Source of the DNA: Litsea cubeba
Lineage: Eukaryota > Streptophyta > Magnoliopsida > Laurales > Lauraceae
Assembly (NCBI GenBank): GCA_012931725.1
Contig: CM022944.1
Location: 110,641,744 to 110,705,743 of the forward strand
Direction: 5' to 3'
DNA length: 64,000 nt
Positions 35,001 to 47,300 of this stretch are shown here, piece after piece. Each line of letters starts with the position of its first letter. Within the stretch, counting starts at the first letter, position 1. Position numbers and translations under genes: made by a program. The notes beneath the pieces are model-generated. The model was not told the origin of the DNA, did not search any database, and worked only from the letters and a program-made list of their open reading frames with translations.

Positions 35001-37853
35001 TCTCCCTTGTTGGAATCCGGCCTTTTCGGAATCCATCTCGGAGTTCGACTAAGCACTAGAGCTCAATTGAATACTCAGCGCGATCACCCAGCTCAGCTCG
35101 GTAAAGTGCCTGGCCCAGTTCGGTCACCCAGTTGAGTTCGGGAAAGTATTGAGCTCGGCCAGTCATTGAGGTCGGTCAAGCTCTTAGCTCGGTTAAGCGC
35201 TGAGCCCGGCTAAGCACGGAGCCCGATCTGTCACGGAACCCGGTCTGGCACTGAGCTAGGTAGAACGCTGAGCTCGGCCATAACACTGAGCTCGACCATA
35301 ACACTAAACTCGGCCAAGACGCTGAGCTCGGCTAAAACGCGGATCTCAACCTGAGCATTGTGCTCGGCGGAACACTGAGTTCGGCTAGTGTTGAATCCAG
35401 CCATCGCTGAGTTCGGCCAGTACTGAGCTCGGCAATCGCTGAGCTCCGCCAATGCTGAGCTCGGCAACCGCGGGGCTCTGCCAGTGCTGAGCTCGGCCAT
35501 CGCTGGACTCGATCAGTGCTGAGCTCGGCCATCATTGAGCTCTGTCCATACTCCCCCATCAGTGTTGTGTTCTGTTACAGAACTCAGTTCTGTGACAGAA
35601 CACAACTTCTCCTCTTCATTATGCACAGGGATGGTGGCCCACCTCTGATAAAAAATCCAGATCAGGTCCCGCCCCCATGGTCGCCCAGGGCCCCTCACAC
35701 AAATGTAGGGTCCTGATTTACCAAAGATGGTCCCACCTCGGTCTCGATCTCGACACAGCAAGATGGGTTTTCACAATTCCATTTCCGGAAACTTATTACA
35801 GTGACCCAATTCTCCTGGGTTTCTCCTCAGACCATCACAGAAGCATAATCGAAGAACAAAAACATTCCCATATCATCCATCCATCATCAACCGGCCATTG
35901 ATCATCCAAATGAGGTAACCCCATCCATCAATGGCCAAAGAAAAGCAATCAGACAAGCTCAAAGATTGATCTAAACATATATATACTGCAATTGGAATTG
36001 TAATTGCAAATCAAAGTAGAAAAACATGCAATCTAGACTATCAGCATAGGGCACTTGCCTGATCAATTGAAGGTAGAAGGAAAAGAGAGAAAACAACAGA
36101 GAACCAAGGGGTTTCGACAGTAGGGCTCCTCCGTTGCAGATCAGTCTGGGGTTAGCCTTCTATTGGAAATTCTGGGGAGAGAAAGAGAGAGGGAGAGAGA
36201 TAGGAATTGGAGGGAAGATGAGGGCTCGTTGGAGAGAAGTGGGGAAGAAGAAGAGAGAAAAGAGATAGGGATTGAGAGAAAAAAGATGAACAGTGGTTGC
36301 TTGGGCAGGGAGGGTTTAGTTTAAATAGGTTGGGTTTTTGGGCTAGGGACAAAAATGCCCTTGGGGTTAGAATAAGATTAGGGTTAGGGTAGAGGGTACT
36401 TAGGTCTTTAGGTAGGCTTCTAGAAGATTCTTTGGTGCAAACCCCCTATAGTAAACACTGATTTCTAGCTAGAGCCTCTAACAAACTAACTAACTCTAAA
36501 ATTAATAAAAGATACCCTATTGACTCTACTAATTATACAACTAGACTAGACCTAGGAAAATACATAACTACCCTTATCTAAACCTCATAGTTAGTATAAT
36601 AAAAAATACTTAAGCTATTATATAGTATTCAAATTCAGATTGAGGGCCCACCAAGGGTGGGGCCTCACAGACCCCACCATTGGTCGGTCGACCTCCCACA
36701 AGGAAGGTTCGGTCAACCGAAAGGTCAACCTCCTTCATGTTCGGTCGACCGAAACCCAAGTTCGGTCAACCGACAGTTGTAACCAAGTCTTCGGTCGACC
36801 AAAGCCCCTGGCCGGTCGATCGAGTACACACAATTCTGTAACTAATGTGTATTTGGTCCCTTTCCATTCCCATAATCCTTGAACCTGTTTCACAGTCATT
36901 CAAGGATAAAACCACATCAATTCAGGTTCCATAAACCTATCAATCTAATCCATTTCATTTCCAATCCAATTTATTAGACAATTGACCCAAATTATCATGT
37001 TTTCCATCCAAGTTTATCAAGATTAGAGCATTGGGTTATCTAGACATATTCAATCATCATTTCAAGGAAGAAACAACATATCAAAGCATAAACATATAGA
37101 TTAACTTGCCTTGATGAAGAGCTAAAGGAAAACCAAGGGAAATAGAGAAAATTCCTCTTTAGAGCTCAAAATGGAGGAAACCTCTCTCAATCCCAAAATC
37201 TCTTCTACAAAATGAATGCAATGGGTGTAGATGAGTTTCCCTAAACCATTTCTAAGAAAATGGAAGAAGAAAGACTAGACCTAAAAGCTTGGGAAGCTTA
37301 CCTCTAAGTGGGTTGTCAATGGAAACCTTAGAAAAGAGGATGGTTGAGCTTAGGAGAGCTTGAGGAAGAAGAAACAAGTGTTTGCCGGCGAAATGGGAGC
37401 TCCGGTGGTGGTCGACGGCAAGGAGGCAGCTTGGAGGAAGAGGAGCTGGAGATGCACAGTGAGAAGGAAGAGAGAAACGAATGGAAGGAATGGGTTGGCT
37501 TATATTAGGTTTGAAAAATGAGAAATATGGTTTAAGTCCTTGGTTAGCTACTTATTATTATTTAAGCCCCTTCCATGCGTCGAATCAAAATGCGACAGAA
37601 GACAAATGTTCAAGAAATGATGCGATCTACCCAATGCACCCAAATCACTAAAAACTCAAAATCTCAGAAAAGCCCCTGAAACTCCCCCAATTTGCAAACC
37701 AACCCCCTAAACTGCCCAAACGCACTCGGCCTCGCGCGAGGCTTCGCACGCGTGATCCACACGTCAAACCCGACTTGCTAAGACTCTAAACGAGTTTACT
37801 AACTAGTCACACAATTAATTAAAATAATTTAGGCTATGGGTCGGGATGTTACA

Positions 37854-37877
37854 TCCTCCCCCCCCCCCCCCCCCCCC
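37854..37877 (-). other. Polypurine tract of E2 with a 20-G run
   Basis: On the minus strand a run of 20 G (37858-37877) ends in AGGA right against the 3' LTR start (TGTAACATCC). The tract primes plus-strand DNA synthesis. A pure G run this long is unusual and may be a later expansion or an assembly artefact. Confidence 0.85.
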
Positions 37878-37901
37878 TGGGCTATTTGGTCCTCCAAATC
37901 T

Positions 37902-39685
37902 CTAACACACCTCTGGCAATAAGTCTGGATACTTTTTCTTGATCTGATCCCTAAGTTCCCAAGTGGCTTCTCCCAGACTGTGATGCTCCCACTGTACCTT
38001 GACCCAATGAATTGTCCTAGTCCTCAAAACATGTTCCTTTGTGTCTATGATCTCCTTTGGTTTCTCAACAAACGTAGTATCTGGTTGGACATCTAACGGA
38101 TCATGATGCAACACGTGTGAAGGGTCTGGTACGTATTTCCTCAGCATGGAAACATGAAAAACTCTGTGAACTCCTGACAACTCTACTGGTAAGATCAATC
38201 TGTAAGCCACTTTCCCCACACGCATATCAATCTCAAACGGTCCGATAAATCTCCGAGCTAACTTGCCTTTCTGCCCAAACCTCATAGTTCCTCTAGTCGG
38301 TGAGACTTTGAGAAACACCTTGTCTCTGACTTTGAACTCTAAATCTCTCCTCTTGAGGTCTGCGTAACTCTTCTGACGGTTTCTTGCAATCTTTATTCTG
38401 TCAACAATCTGCTTCACCTTCTCACTGGTATCGCTGATGATCGAAGGTCCATGAAAACTCTAAACGCCAATCTCTTCCCAACAAATCGGGGTCTTGCACT
38501 TCCGCCCGTACAAGGCTTCGAACAGTGCCATCCCGATACTGGAGTGATAGCTGTTGTTGTAGGCGAATTCACATAAAGGAAGACTCTTCTCCCAGTCTTT
38601 TCCAAAATTTAGAACACATGCCCGCAACATATCCTCCATAGTTTGGTTCATTCTCTCAGTCTGTCCATCGGTCTGAGGGTGATACGCAGTGCTGAAATTC
38701 AACTTAGTGCCCAAGGCTGCTTGCAAACTGACCCAAAATCTGCCCACAAACCTCATATCTCTGTCCGACACAATTGAATCTGGAACTCCGTGCAATCTGA
38801 CTATGTCATCAATGTATTTGCGTGCCAAAACTTCCATGGATCCCCTCATCTTCATCGGAATGAAGTGTGCCGACTTGGTGAGTCTATCGACAATCACCCA
38901 AATGCTATCATGGTCTTTCGTGGGTGGTAACCCTGTAACGAAGTCCATGGTGATATGCTTTCACTTCCATCCCAGTGTTTCCAATGGTTGAAGTAACCCT
39001 GGAGGTCTCCGGTGCTCAGCCTTTACTTGTTGGCACACAACACCTCGAAACAAAACCTGTAATCTCTTTCGTCATGTTATTCCACCAATAGAAGCTCTTC
39101 AAGTTTTGGTACATTTTGGTGCTCATTGGTGGATGGCATAACGAGAATGATGTGCCTCAACCATAATCTCGTTCCTCAAATCATGTACGCTTGGTACACA
39201 CAATCTATCCTGACAATATAACACACCCTCCACGAGTCTAAACTCTGGTCTGTTTGCTATGCTGTCTATAAACTTGACTAGCTTTGGATCTTCTCTTTGA
39301 CTGTTGTTGATTATGCCCAAAATCTACGGTTCCCAAGTGTGCACATTCGCAATCATCACTTTCTCAGTCTGAGGCCGGAACTCTACATCCAAATCTCTAA
39401 ATACTTCTGTCAATGCCCCCTTTATCTGCAAACATCCTATAAATGCTGTCTTTCTGCTCAGTGCATCTGCTACTACATTTGCTTTCCCTGGATGATACTT
39501 TATCGGAAAGTCGTAGTCTTTGATGTACTCCATCCATCTAGTCCGCCTCATGTTCAAATCCTTCTGCCCAAACAAATATTGAAGACTCCTGTAATCAGAA
39601 TGAACTTCGAATTTCTCACCATACAGGTAATGTCTCCACATCTTCAATGCCATCACCACTGCTGCAAGTTCTAAATCATGGGTAG
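37902..39685 (-). pseudogene. E2 RNase H end, integrase and chromodomain, broken
   Basis: The part of E2 pol beyond the E3 insertion. RNase H: THDLELAAVVMALKMWRHYL, FEVHSDYRSLQYLFGQKDL. Integrase zinc-finger region is damaged at 39000-39120. Integrase core at 38460-38948: MDFVTGLPPTKDHDSIWVIV, SIVSDRDMRFVGRFW, STAYHPQTDGQTERMNQTME. GPF and chromodomain-like C-terminus at 37902-38417: RRFIGPFEIDMRVGKVAYRL, HRVFHVSMLRKYVPDPSHVL, VKVQWEHHSLGEATWELRDQ. Stops separate the pieces. Confidence 0.88.
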
Positions 39686-40024
39686 TGTGAGACCCCACCC
39701 CTGGTGGGCCCTCAATGTGAATTTGAATACTATTTATTAGCCTAAGTATTTTAGTTATACTAATTATGGGACTTAGTGAGGGTAGTTATGTATTTTCCTA
39801 GGGTTAGTCTAGTGGTGTAATTAGTAGAGTCAATAGGGGGTCTTTTGTTATTCTTAGAGTTAGTTAGTTTGTTAGAGGCCCTAGCTAGAGTTTTGTATTT
39901 ACCATAGGGGGTTTGCACCAAAGAATCTTCTAGAAGATCACCTAAAGACCCAAATACCCTCTACCCTAACCCTAATCCTATTCTAACCCCAAGGGCAATT
40001 TTGTCCCTAACCCAAAAACCCAAC

Positions 40025-40034
40025 CTATATAAAC
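40025..40034 (+). promoter_or_regulatory. TATA box of the E3 5' LTR
   Basis: CTATATAAAC followed by pyrimidine-rich sequence. The equivalent box is kept in the 3' LTR at about 48413-48422. Transcription would start about 30 bp downstream, placing the GAGCTC array in the transcribed part. Confidence 0.6.
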
Positions 40035-40794
40035 AAAACCCTCCCCTGCCCTAACAACTACTGTTCATCTCCTTTTCCCTTTCTCTCAAGTTTCAATCTC
40101 TCCTCTCTCTTCTTCTTCCCCAATTCCCTCCAACGAACCATCATCTCTCCTCCGATCTCTCTCTTCTTCTCCCCTCGCCCCAGAAATCCTCGACAGAAGG
40201 CCAGCCGAGACCAACCTGCACCGTAGGAGCAACTGCCGAGACCCTGCCTTTTGGTTTCCCTGTGGTTTTCTTTCTTTTCCTTCTACCTTCAATCGATCAA
40301 GGCAAGTGCACTGTGCTGGTAGTCTAGATTGCATGTTTCCTTCCTTTGATTTGCAGTAGAATTCCAATTTGTAATATATATGTTTAGATCGATCCTTGAG
40401 CATGTTTGTTTGGTTCCTTTGGCCATTGATGGATGGGATTACCTCATTTGGATGATCAATGGCCGGTTGATGATGGGTGGATGATGTAGGAATGATTTAT
40501 TTTGTTTCTGTAATGGTCTATGGAGAATCCCAGAAGAATTGGGTCACGGGAATGAGTTTCCGGAGATGGAATGACAAGAACCCATCTCGCAGTATTGAGA
40601 TCGGAATCGAAGTAGGACCACCCTTGGTAGATCAGACCCTACGTCTATGTGAGGGGGCCTGTGCGATCATGGGGTGCTACTTGATCTGGATTTTGATCAG
40701 AGGTGGACCACCATTCCTGTGCTTAATGAAGAGAAGTTGTGTCCTGTCGCAGAACTGGGTTCTGTAACAGAACACAACACTGATAGGAGAGATG

Positions 40795-41345
40795 GACAGA
40801 GTCCAGCGATGGCCGAGCTCAGCACTTGCAGAGCCAAGCGGTTGCCGAGCCCAGCATTAGTGCAGCTCAGCAACTGCCGAACTCAGCGCTTGCAGAGCCC
40901 AGCGGTTGCCGAGCTCAGCGTTAGCGCAGCTCAGCAACTGCCGAGCTCAGTACTAGCCGAACTCAGCGATGGCTGGATTCAACGCTAGCCGAACTCAGAG
41001 TTCTGCCGAGCATAATGGTTAGGATGAGGTTCGCGTTTAGCCGAGCTAAGTGTCTAGGCCGAGCTCAGTGCTCAAAGCCGGGTTCAGTGTTACGGCCGAA
41101 CTCAGTGTTATGGCCGAACTCAGTGTTTTACTGAGCTCAGCGCCAGACCGGGTTCTGTGCCAGACCGGACTTCGAGCTTAGCCGAACTCAGTGCTTAACC
41201 AAGCTAAGAGCTTGACCAACCTCAATGCCTAGCCGAACTCAATGCATTTTTCTGAACTTAGTTGGGTGGCCGAACTGAGCTAGGCCTTTGCCGAGCTGAG
41301 TTGGGTGGCCGAACTGAGTAGTCAATTGAGCTCCATTGCTTAGCC
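40795..41345 (+). repeat. GAGCTC motif array in the E3 5' LTR
   Basis: About 25 imperfect copies of a motif near gccgagctcagc, spaced roughly 17-25 bp, with core variants gaactcag, gagcccag and gagctaag. The same array is at about 49185-49735 in the 3' LTR and, in opposite orientation, at about 35055-35540 in E4. Confidence 0.8.
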
Positions 41346-43336
41346 GAACTCCGAGATGGATTTCCAAAAAAGGCGGGATTTCAACAAAGGAGACTAGAAC
41401 CTGGGACATTCCCTTGAGCCAGGATTCTTAGTGTGCACGGCCAACTACCCAGGCCAGGGAGTTAGCCGAACTCACAGGAAGTCCTGGACAAACAGGCTTT
41501 GCCTGTAGGGTGTTTTTCCTTCTCTGGTCCCAGTGTGCCGAGCTGACCGCCCAGGCCAGGAGGTCGGCTGAGCACACTGTGTACAGTGACACTTCCCAGA
41601 TTCTAATTTCTATTGTTGCAATCATATGTAGGGCCCATTGACCATTCAAATAGACTTCCATCACTGTGCCAGCCACGAGTCAATGGTACGGCTCAACCTT
41701 GACTCGTGGGGTCCACTAACTAAAGTCCAGGTTATGTAATCTAAGATGATTCGACCTTTATACGTTACCAAATGATGCACACAACTTCTAAGCACCAAAC
41801 ACAATATTCCTTAGCATCTATGGTTTCACTTAAAGATCGGATTACCTTAGATGGACCTGTATCCGAAAGTGGACCATTTAACTAGGTTGGACTGTTGCTA
41901 TCTCCCTATGATTCGTGTACTTGGAGATTCATCTCCCTCACATTATGACTATCACTCTGTTGTCCTTATTATTGCTCATACCTGTTAATTAAATGGAAAA
42001 TGGAGGACCTAAACCTAGGAATACTTAGTGGTGACCGGTAATCTGATTGGGTGGATCATTGACCCGTGTCTGTGGCTAGGCGGGCCCTTTTTATGGCCTA
42101 AGTTGGATGTGAATTACCCTAGAATGGAGAGGTTAGATTGTATGGGCTTGTGACCCATTAAGGTTGTAAATGGATCATATGTCATTGAATATGGACTTGT
42201 ATCTCATATGGACTGTTATAGATCAGGCCATGTATTTGGTGGGCCTTGGTATGGATCCAATGGTGGAATTGGACTTGGACTATGATACACAGCTTATATT
42301 GAGTACTTGGGCCTCTTAGGGACTTTTGTTAGGACCTTGTTCACGCAAGGTAAAGTCTAGACAGACACAGACCTTTATTGTTTCCGAGTCGGCATAGACA
42401 TTCACTGAGTTGATTTAAGCTCAGCCAGTTGGACTGATCATCACTGGTAGGAGCTATTGAGATTTGTTGTGTGGCTATCATGATGAGCACTGTTGGGACG
42501 GACGGTGTGATGCCGGTTCCGGTCGTTGTGGATGATGTTGATGATATTTTGCAGGGTTAGTAATCCCTAGCATTAGCTTAGGATCCCTACCGCGACTGTG
42601 TTCAGTATGGGAGGGCCGCGGCATAATATCCCGCGGTGACCAGCTTATGTGGATGTGCCATATTGTGTAGGTTTATTACTGTTATGCTTATTATGATTCT
42701 ACATTGTTATCTTGCACGACTGCATAGCATATGTACCTTTGTTACTCTCTTAACTCTATACATGTCTCTACTCATTTTGATGCATACATTCTATATTATC
42801 TGCATATTGTGACTTGCCAGATCTTTAGATCTGACCCACTCTTGGTGCTTAGGTCTTGACCCCGAGTTCGAGGGCGATGCGTTCGCACTCGTTGAGGTAC
42901 CCGTAGCAGGCGACTACGGATGGGGGCCGGCCGACCATGAGGTCGAGCCGGAAGGTGGAGAGCCGACACCAGCTGTAGGGGTTTGAGTGTTCCTTTTTCT
43001 GGGTTTTGAGAGACATTTGTTGTGAGTTGGGTAGTAATGAAAAATATGTAATTAAACTTGATTTGTTATCACTATACATTTAGGCTGGACTTCAGCCCTT
43101 CTACATTTGACATATATACTATGATACCTTATGCTTCCGCTATCTCTGTATGGCTTCCGCTTATAATACGCTTCCGCAATAATAACTGTTGTTACATTAT
43201 TGTTCCAAAAGTTTTAAATTGGACCTCACTGCGGACCTACGATCTTGGAAGTTCTCGGATTTTCCGGGAAGTAGCGCGCCAATTTCGGTACTTTGACGAT
43301 TTTCTCGGTATCCGGAATTGGGGCGTTACAATTTTA

Positions 43337-43348
43337 TGGTATCAGAGC
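43337..43348 (+). other. Primer-binding site of E3, initiator Met tRNA
   Basis: TGGTATCAGAGC, an exact complement of the initiator tRNA-Met 3' end, six bases after the 5' LTR. Confidence 0.92.
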
Positions 43349-43499
43349 GGGCAAGTCTCTAGGAAATAAAATACACTAGAAACTTTAGGACGTAGTGAGG
43401 ATCTCAGTGTGGGAGTACGTGTAGGGTCGATGGATCGGGTAGAATCAGTGTAGTCCTAAGTGTTGGACTTAAACTAACCTAATTTCTTTCTCTTAACAG

Positions 43500-44377
43500 A
43501 TGTCTAGAGAGGGTTCTCCATCACATATGATGCCAGCAGCCGGTAGTCAGCCAGACTTCGAGCAGCGTTTCCAGAGGTTCTTGCAGGCCTTCCTCATTTC
43601 CCAGGAGGCCCAGGCGTCGGCGCAGCAGCAGCAGGCCGAGGATTTTACCCAATTCCAGACGCAAGTCTTGGACATCATGGACAGAGTGGCTCAGCCAGGC
43701 ACAGCAGCGGCATCCGTTCGGGAGGCAGACCCGAACGTCATATTTAAGGGGTTCCTCAAAAGAGGACCGCCTGAGTTCACTGGCGCCGATGACCCGCTGG
43801 TGGCCGACGAATGGATCGTGCGGATGGAGAAGATCTTCAAGGTCTTCGAGTGCACCGGTCAGCAGAGAGTGCAGTTGGCCGCTTACATGTTCCGGGGAGT
43901 CGCGGAGGATTGGTGGAGGACGATTCAGCGTCATTTCGAGACGATAGGAGATGAGATCGCTTGGACTGCATTCAGGGCGGACTTCCTTCGGAAGTTCATA
44001 CCATCTCACGTCAGAGACCGCAAGCTGCGGGAATTTCAGGCGCTGGTGCAAGGCAGCATGACTGTCTACCAGTATGAGGTTCGCTTCACCCAGAGGAGGC
44101 TTTGAGGAGAGCTTACTGGGCGGAGGAGCGTCTGCAGCGGATAGAGGCCAGTCAGCAGCAGAGGCGAGTTAGAGCCGCCTTGGTCAGACCGCAGCCCTTG
44201 CCCATACAGCAGCAGCCATTCCAGAGACAGAGACCAGCAGGCTAGGCCAGGCAGCATCAGTATCAGCGGCAGCCTCAGCAGCAGCAGCAGCGTGGGCCAA
44301 GAGTATGCTATGACTGTGGGGAGACATGACACATCTCCAGATTTTGCCCTTTCAGAGGAGGACAGCCTCAGGCCCCG
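43500..44377 (+). pseudogene. gag: E3 gag, disabled by a deletion and stops
   Basis: Opens MSREGSPSHMMPAAGSQPDF and gives the typical gag domain (PPEFTGADDPLVADEWIVRM, AAYMFRGVAEDWWRTIQRHF, ADFLRKFIPSHVRDRKLREF). After EVRFTQ about 40 codons that are present in E2 gag (from LSRFAPSLVKTEEDK on) are missing. The join shifts the frame, giving a stop at 44102-44104. In the resumed frame (LRRAYWAEERLQRIEASQQQ) there is a TAG near 44244. A TGA near 44330 falls inside the CCHC zinc knuckle (CYDCGET, stop, HISRFC), at the expected Gly. Confidence 0.9.
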
Positions 44378-47300
44378 ATGCTTCAGCTTCCAGCACCACC
44401 GAGAGCACCAGCTCCAGCTCCACCCGTTCAGCAGATTGCACCTTCACCCCAGCCACCTCAGCAGCAGTACCGTGCCCAGCAGCAGGCACGTGGACCCCAG
44501 CAGCCCAGGGGACAGCACTACCAGAGGGGACGATACCAGAGGCCCCATGGACAGCAGCGACAGCAGCAGAGACCTCAGGCTGTAGGTCAGGCATTCGCAC
44601 TCACACATGAGGAGGCCGAAGCTGCAGGGAACGTCGTTGAAGGTACTCTTTCTATTTGTGATCAGATTGCTAAAGTATTGTTTGACCCTGGTGCGACACA
44701 TTCCTATGTGTCTTCTGCTTTTTCATTAGTTCTTGGTGGGGTAGGAGAGGAGTTGTCTTGCACGCTAGTTGTGTCTACGCCCGTGGGCAAGAGGGTAGTG
44801 TGTCAGACTTACCACCCCAGATGCCGAGTGCAGATCGGGGAGTACATTATGTTTGCAGATTTGATCGTGTTACCCATGCATGACTTCGACGTTATCTTGG
44901 GGATGGATTGGTTGGCCAGATATCGAGCGGTGATGGATTGCTTCGAGAAGATAGTCAGACTCACCATCGACGGTTCAGACGACACAGTCGAGTTCGTAGG
45001 CGAGAAGAAGCCACGCAGTACTAGATTGATTTCAGCACTGAAGGCTGAGAGGCTAGTGCGATCAGGTTGCGAGGGCTACATCGCATTCATCTCGGAGGAC
45101 AAGAAGTCCAAGGGAGTCGAGGAGATTCCAGTTGTTTGCGAGTTTCCAGACGTGTTTCCCGACGAGATCCCGGGATTGCCTCCAGTCAGAGAGATCGACT
45201 TCACCATCGAGCTTGTGCCAGGCACCGCACCGATTTCCAGAGCTCCTTATCGCATGGCTCCAGCAGAGCTGCGAGAGTTGAAGACCCAGTTGCAAGAGTT
45301 GATAGACAAGGGCTTCATCAGACCGAGCATGTCACCTTGGGGAGCACCTGTGCTCTTCGTGAAGAAGAAGGATGGATCGATGAGGATGTGCATCGACTAC
45401 AGGCAGCTGAACCAGGCAACAGTGAAGAACAAGTATCCTCTTCCCCGGATCGACGAGCTCTTCGATCAGCTTCAGGGAGCGCAGTACTTTTTGAAGGTGG
45501 ACCTGAGATCGGGATACCATCAGCTGCGAGTCAGAGAGCAGGATGTGCAGAAGACAGCGTTTCGTACTCGTTACGGACACTATGAGTTCCTTGTGATGCC
45601 GTTCGGGTTGACGAATGCGCCGGCAGTGTTCATGGCCCTGATGAACAAGATCTTCGCCCCATACCTCGACAGCTTTACGGTGGTGTTCATCGACGACGTG
45701 TTGGTCTACTCCAAGTCCAGAGAGGAGCACGAGCAGCATTTGAGGACGTCTCTACAGGATCTACGCGACAACCAGCTGTACGCGAAGCTCAGCAAGTGCG
45801 AGTCCTGGTTAGAGCAAGTAGTCTTCCTCGGACACATCATCTCCAGAGACGGCCTAGCAGTGGATCCAGCGAAGATCGAGGCAGTAGTGAACTGGGAGAG
45901 ACCGAAGAATGTTACAGAAGTTCGGAGTTTCCTTGGCTTAGCAGGCTACTACCGCAGATTTGTCAAGAGTTTCTCTTCGATTTCAGCCCCTTTGACCAAG
46001 CTGACAAGGAAGGATGTACCGTTCGTATGGACCGATGCATGCGAGGACAGCTTTCAAGAGCTGAAGGAGAGACTGACGTCAGCACCGATCTTATCTTTAC
46101 CTTCTGGTACAGGCGGTTTCGTTGTCTTCACCGATGCTTCAGGGACCGGTCTTGGTTGTGTTTTGATGCAGGAGGGCAAAGTCATTGCTTATGGATCACG
46201 CCAGCTGAAGGAACACGAGAAGAAGTATGCTACTCACGACCTGGAGCTTGCAGCAGTCGTGTTCGCACTGAAGATGTGGCGGCATTACCTCTACGGAGAG
46301 AAGTTCGAAGTCCATTCAGATCATCACAGTTTGCAGTACTTGTTCACTCAGCATGACCTCAACAACCGTCAGAGGCGTTGGATGGAATACATCAAGGATT
46401 ACGACTTCCCTATCAAATACCATCCGGGTAAGGCGAACGTCGTAGCAGATGCTTTGAGCAGGAAGACCGCCCTAGTCAGTTTCCTAGCAGCAGAGGGCGT
46501 GTGGACCGATGTCTTCAGTGACTTGGATGTCCAGTTTCAGCCGCTCAGCGACAGAGTTATGCTTGCCACCATGTCCGCATGGGAACCAGAGTTGCTTGGA
46601 GAGGTCAAGGACAGTCAAAGTGATCGCTGCGATCCTAAGCTTGTCAAAGTGATCGAGCAGATTGACCAGAGGCCAGAGTTCAGACTGATTGGTGGAGTAC
46701 TCTACTACCAGGACAGGCTGTGTGTACCAGATATCCAGGAGCTGAAGGACCAGATCTTAGCAGATGCACACCACAGCAGATATTCGATTCACCCAGGCAG
46801 CACCAAGATGTACAGAAACCTGAGGAGCTACTACTGGTGGAACAACATGAAGAAAGAGATTGCAGGCTATGTGGCCAGATGTCTGACCTGTCAGCAGATC
46901 AAAGCCGAGCACCAGAAGCCACCAGGGCTACTTCATCAGCTCGAGATACCTCAGTGGAAGTGGGAGCACATCACCATGGATTTTATTGCGGGACTTCCAG
47001 CTACCCGAAGACGCAGTGATGGCATTTGGGTGATCGTGGACAGACTGACCAAATCAGCTCACTTCTTGCCAGTGTCGATGAAAGCAGGACTCGACGTCCT
47101 TGCTAAGCTGTACGTGGATAAGATCGTCTCTTTGCACGGAGTTCCAGCTTCGATTATTTCAGACCGAGATCCACGCTTCACTTCTCACTTTTGGGATAGT
47201 CTTCAGCGAGCTTTGGGTACCAAGCTGAGCTTCAGCACAGCCTATCATCCTCAGACAGACGGACAGACGGAGCGCACCAACCAGACCTTGGAGGATATGT

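Larger units (their letters stand above)
27070..36669 (-). mobile_element. E4: solo LTR of the E3 family, carrying a CACTA element
   Basis: Bounded by GACCC on both sides (27065-27069 and 36670-36674). On the minus strand it starts TGTGAGGCCCCACCC and ends GGCGTTACA, matching the E3 LTR from end to end. Without the CACTA it is about 3.55 kb, close to one E3 LTR (3.65 kb), with no internal region. It is thus a solo LTR left by recombination between two LTRs. The GAGCTC motif array is present at about 35055-35540. It is visibly more diverged from the E3 LTRs than they are from each other. Confidence 0.9.
25435..37853 (-). repeat. 3' LTR of E2, split by E4
   Basis: Minus-strand start TGTAACATCCCGACCC (37853), end GGGGCGTGACA (25435). 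Without E4 it measures about 2.8 kb and matches the 5' LTR. The breakpoint is at 27069/36670, inside the GGTCGACC motif cluster: uninterrupted sequence at about 56513 corresponds to gtcgaccc + accattggtcgg across the insertion. Copies of ctggcaacaaggcac lie at 26187-26275 and the motif cluster remnant at 36680-36825. Confidence 0.9.
39686..43330 (+). repeat. 5' LTR of E3
   Basis: TGTGAGACCCCACCCC...GGGGCGTTACA, 3645 bp. A TATA box ctatataaac lies at 40025-40034, about 340 bp in. The array of GAGCTC-centred motifs (gccgagctcagc and variants, spaced about 20 bp) fills about 40795-41345, downstream of the TATA box. Confidence 0.95.

Noticed and set aside
35231..35559. Open frames with repeated Ala-Glu-Leu-Ser pattern
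   Set aside because: They are translations of the GAGCTC motif array in the E4 LTR (also about 40674-40988 and 49063-49377 in E3), not genes.
39955..39975. Telomere-like ccctaaccctaatcc phrases in the LTRs of E3 (also about 48350 and, inverted, 36365)
   Set aside because: Not the plant telomere unit CCCTAAA in tandem; only two to three irregular copies within an LTR.
43521..44051. Long open frame on the minus strand opposite E3 gag
   Set aside because: Mirror of the GC-rich gag sequence, with no recognisable protein features. The plus-strand frame holds the real gag domain.
44104..44332. Programmed readthrough or frameshift between E3 gag and pol
   Set aside because: Codons matching the E2 gag are missing at the join, and one stop falls inside the zinc knuckle, so mutation explains it better than recoding.
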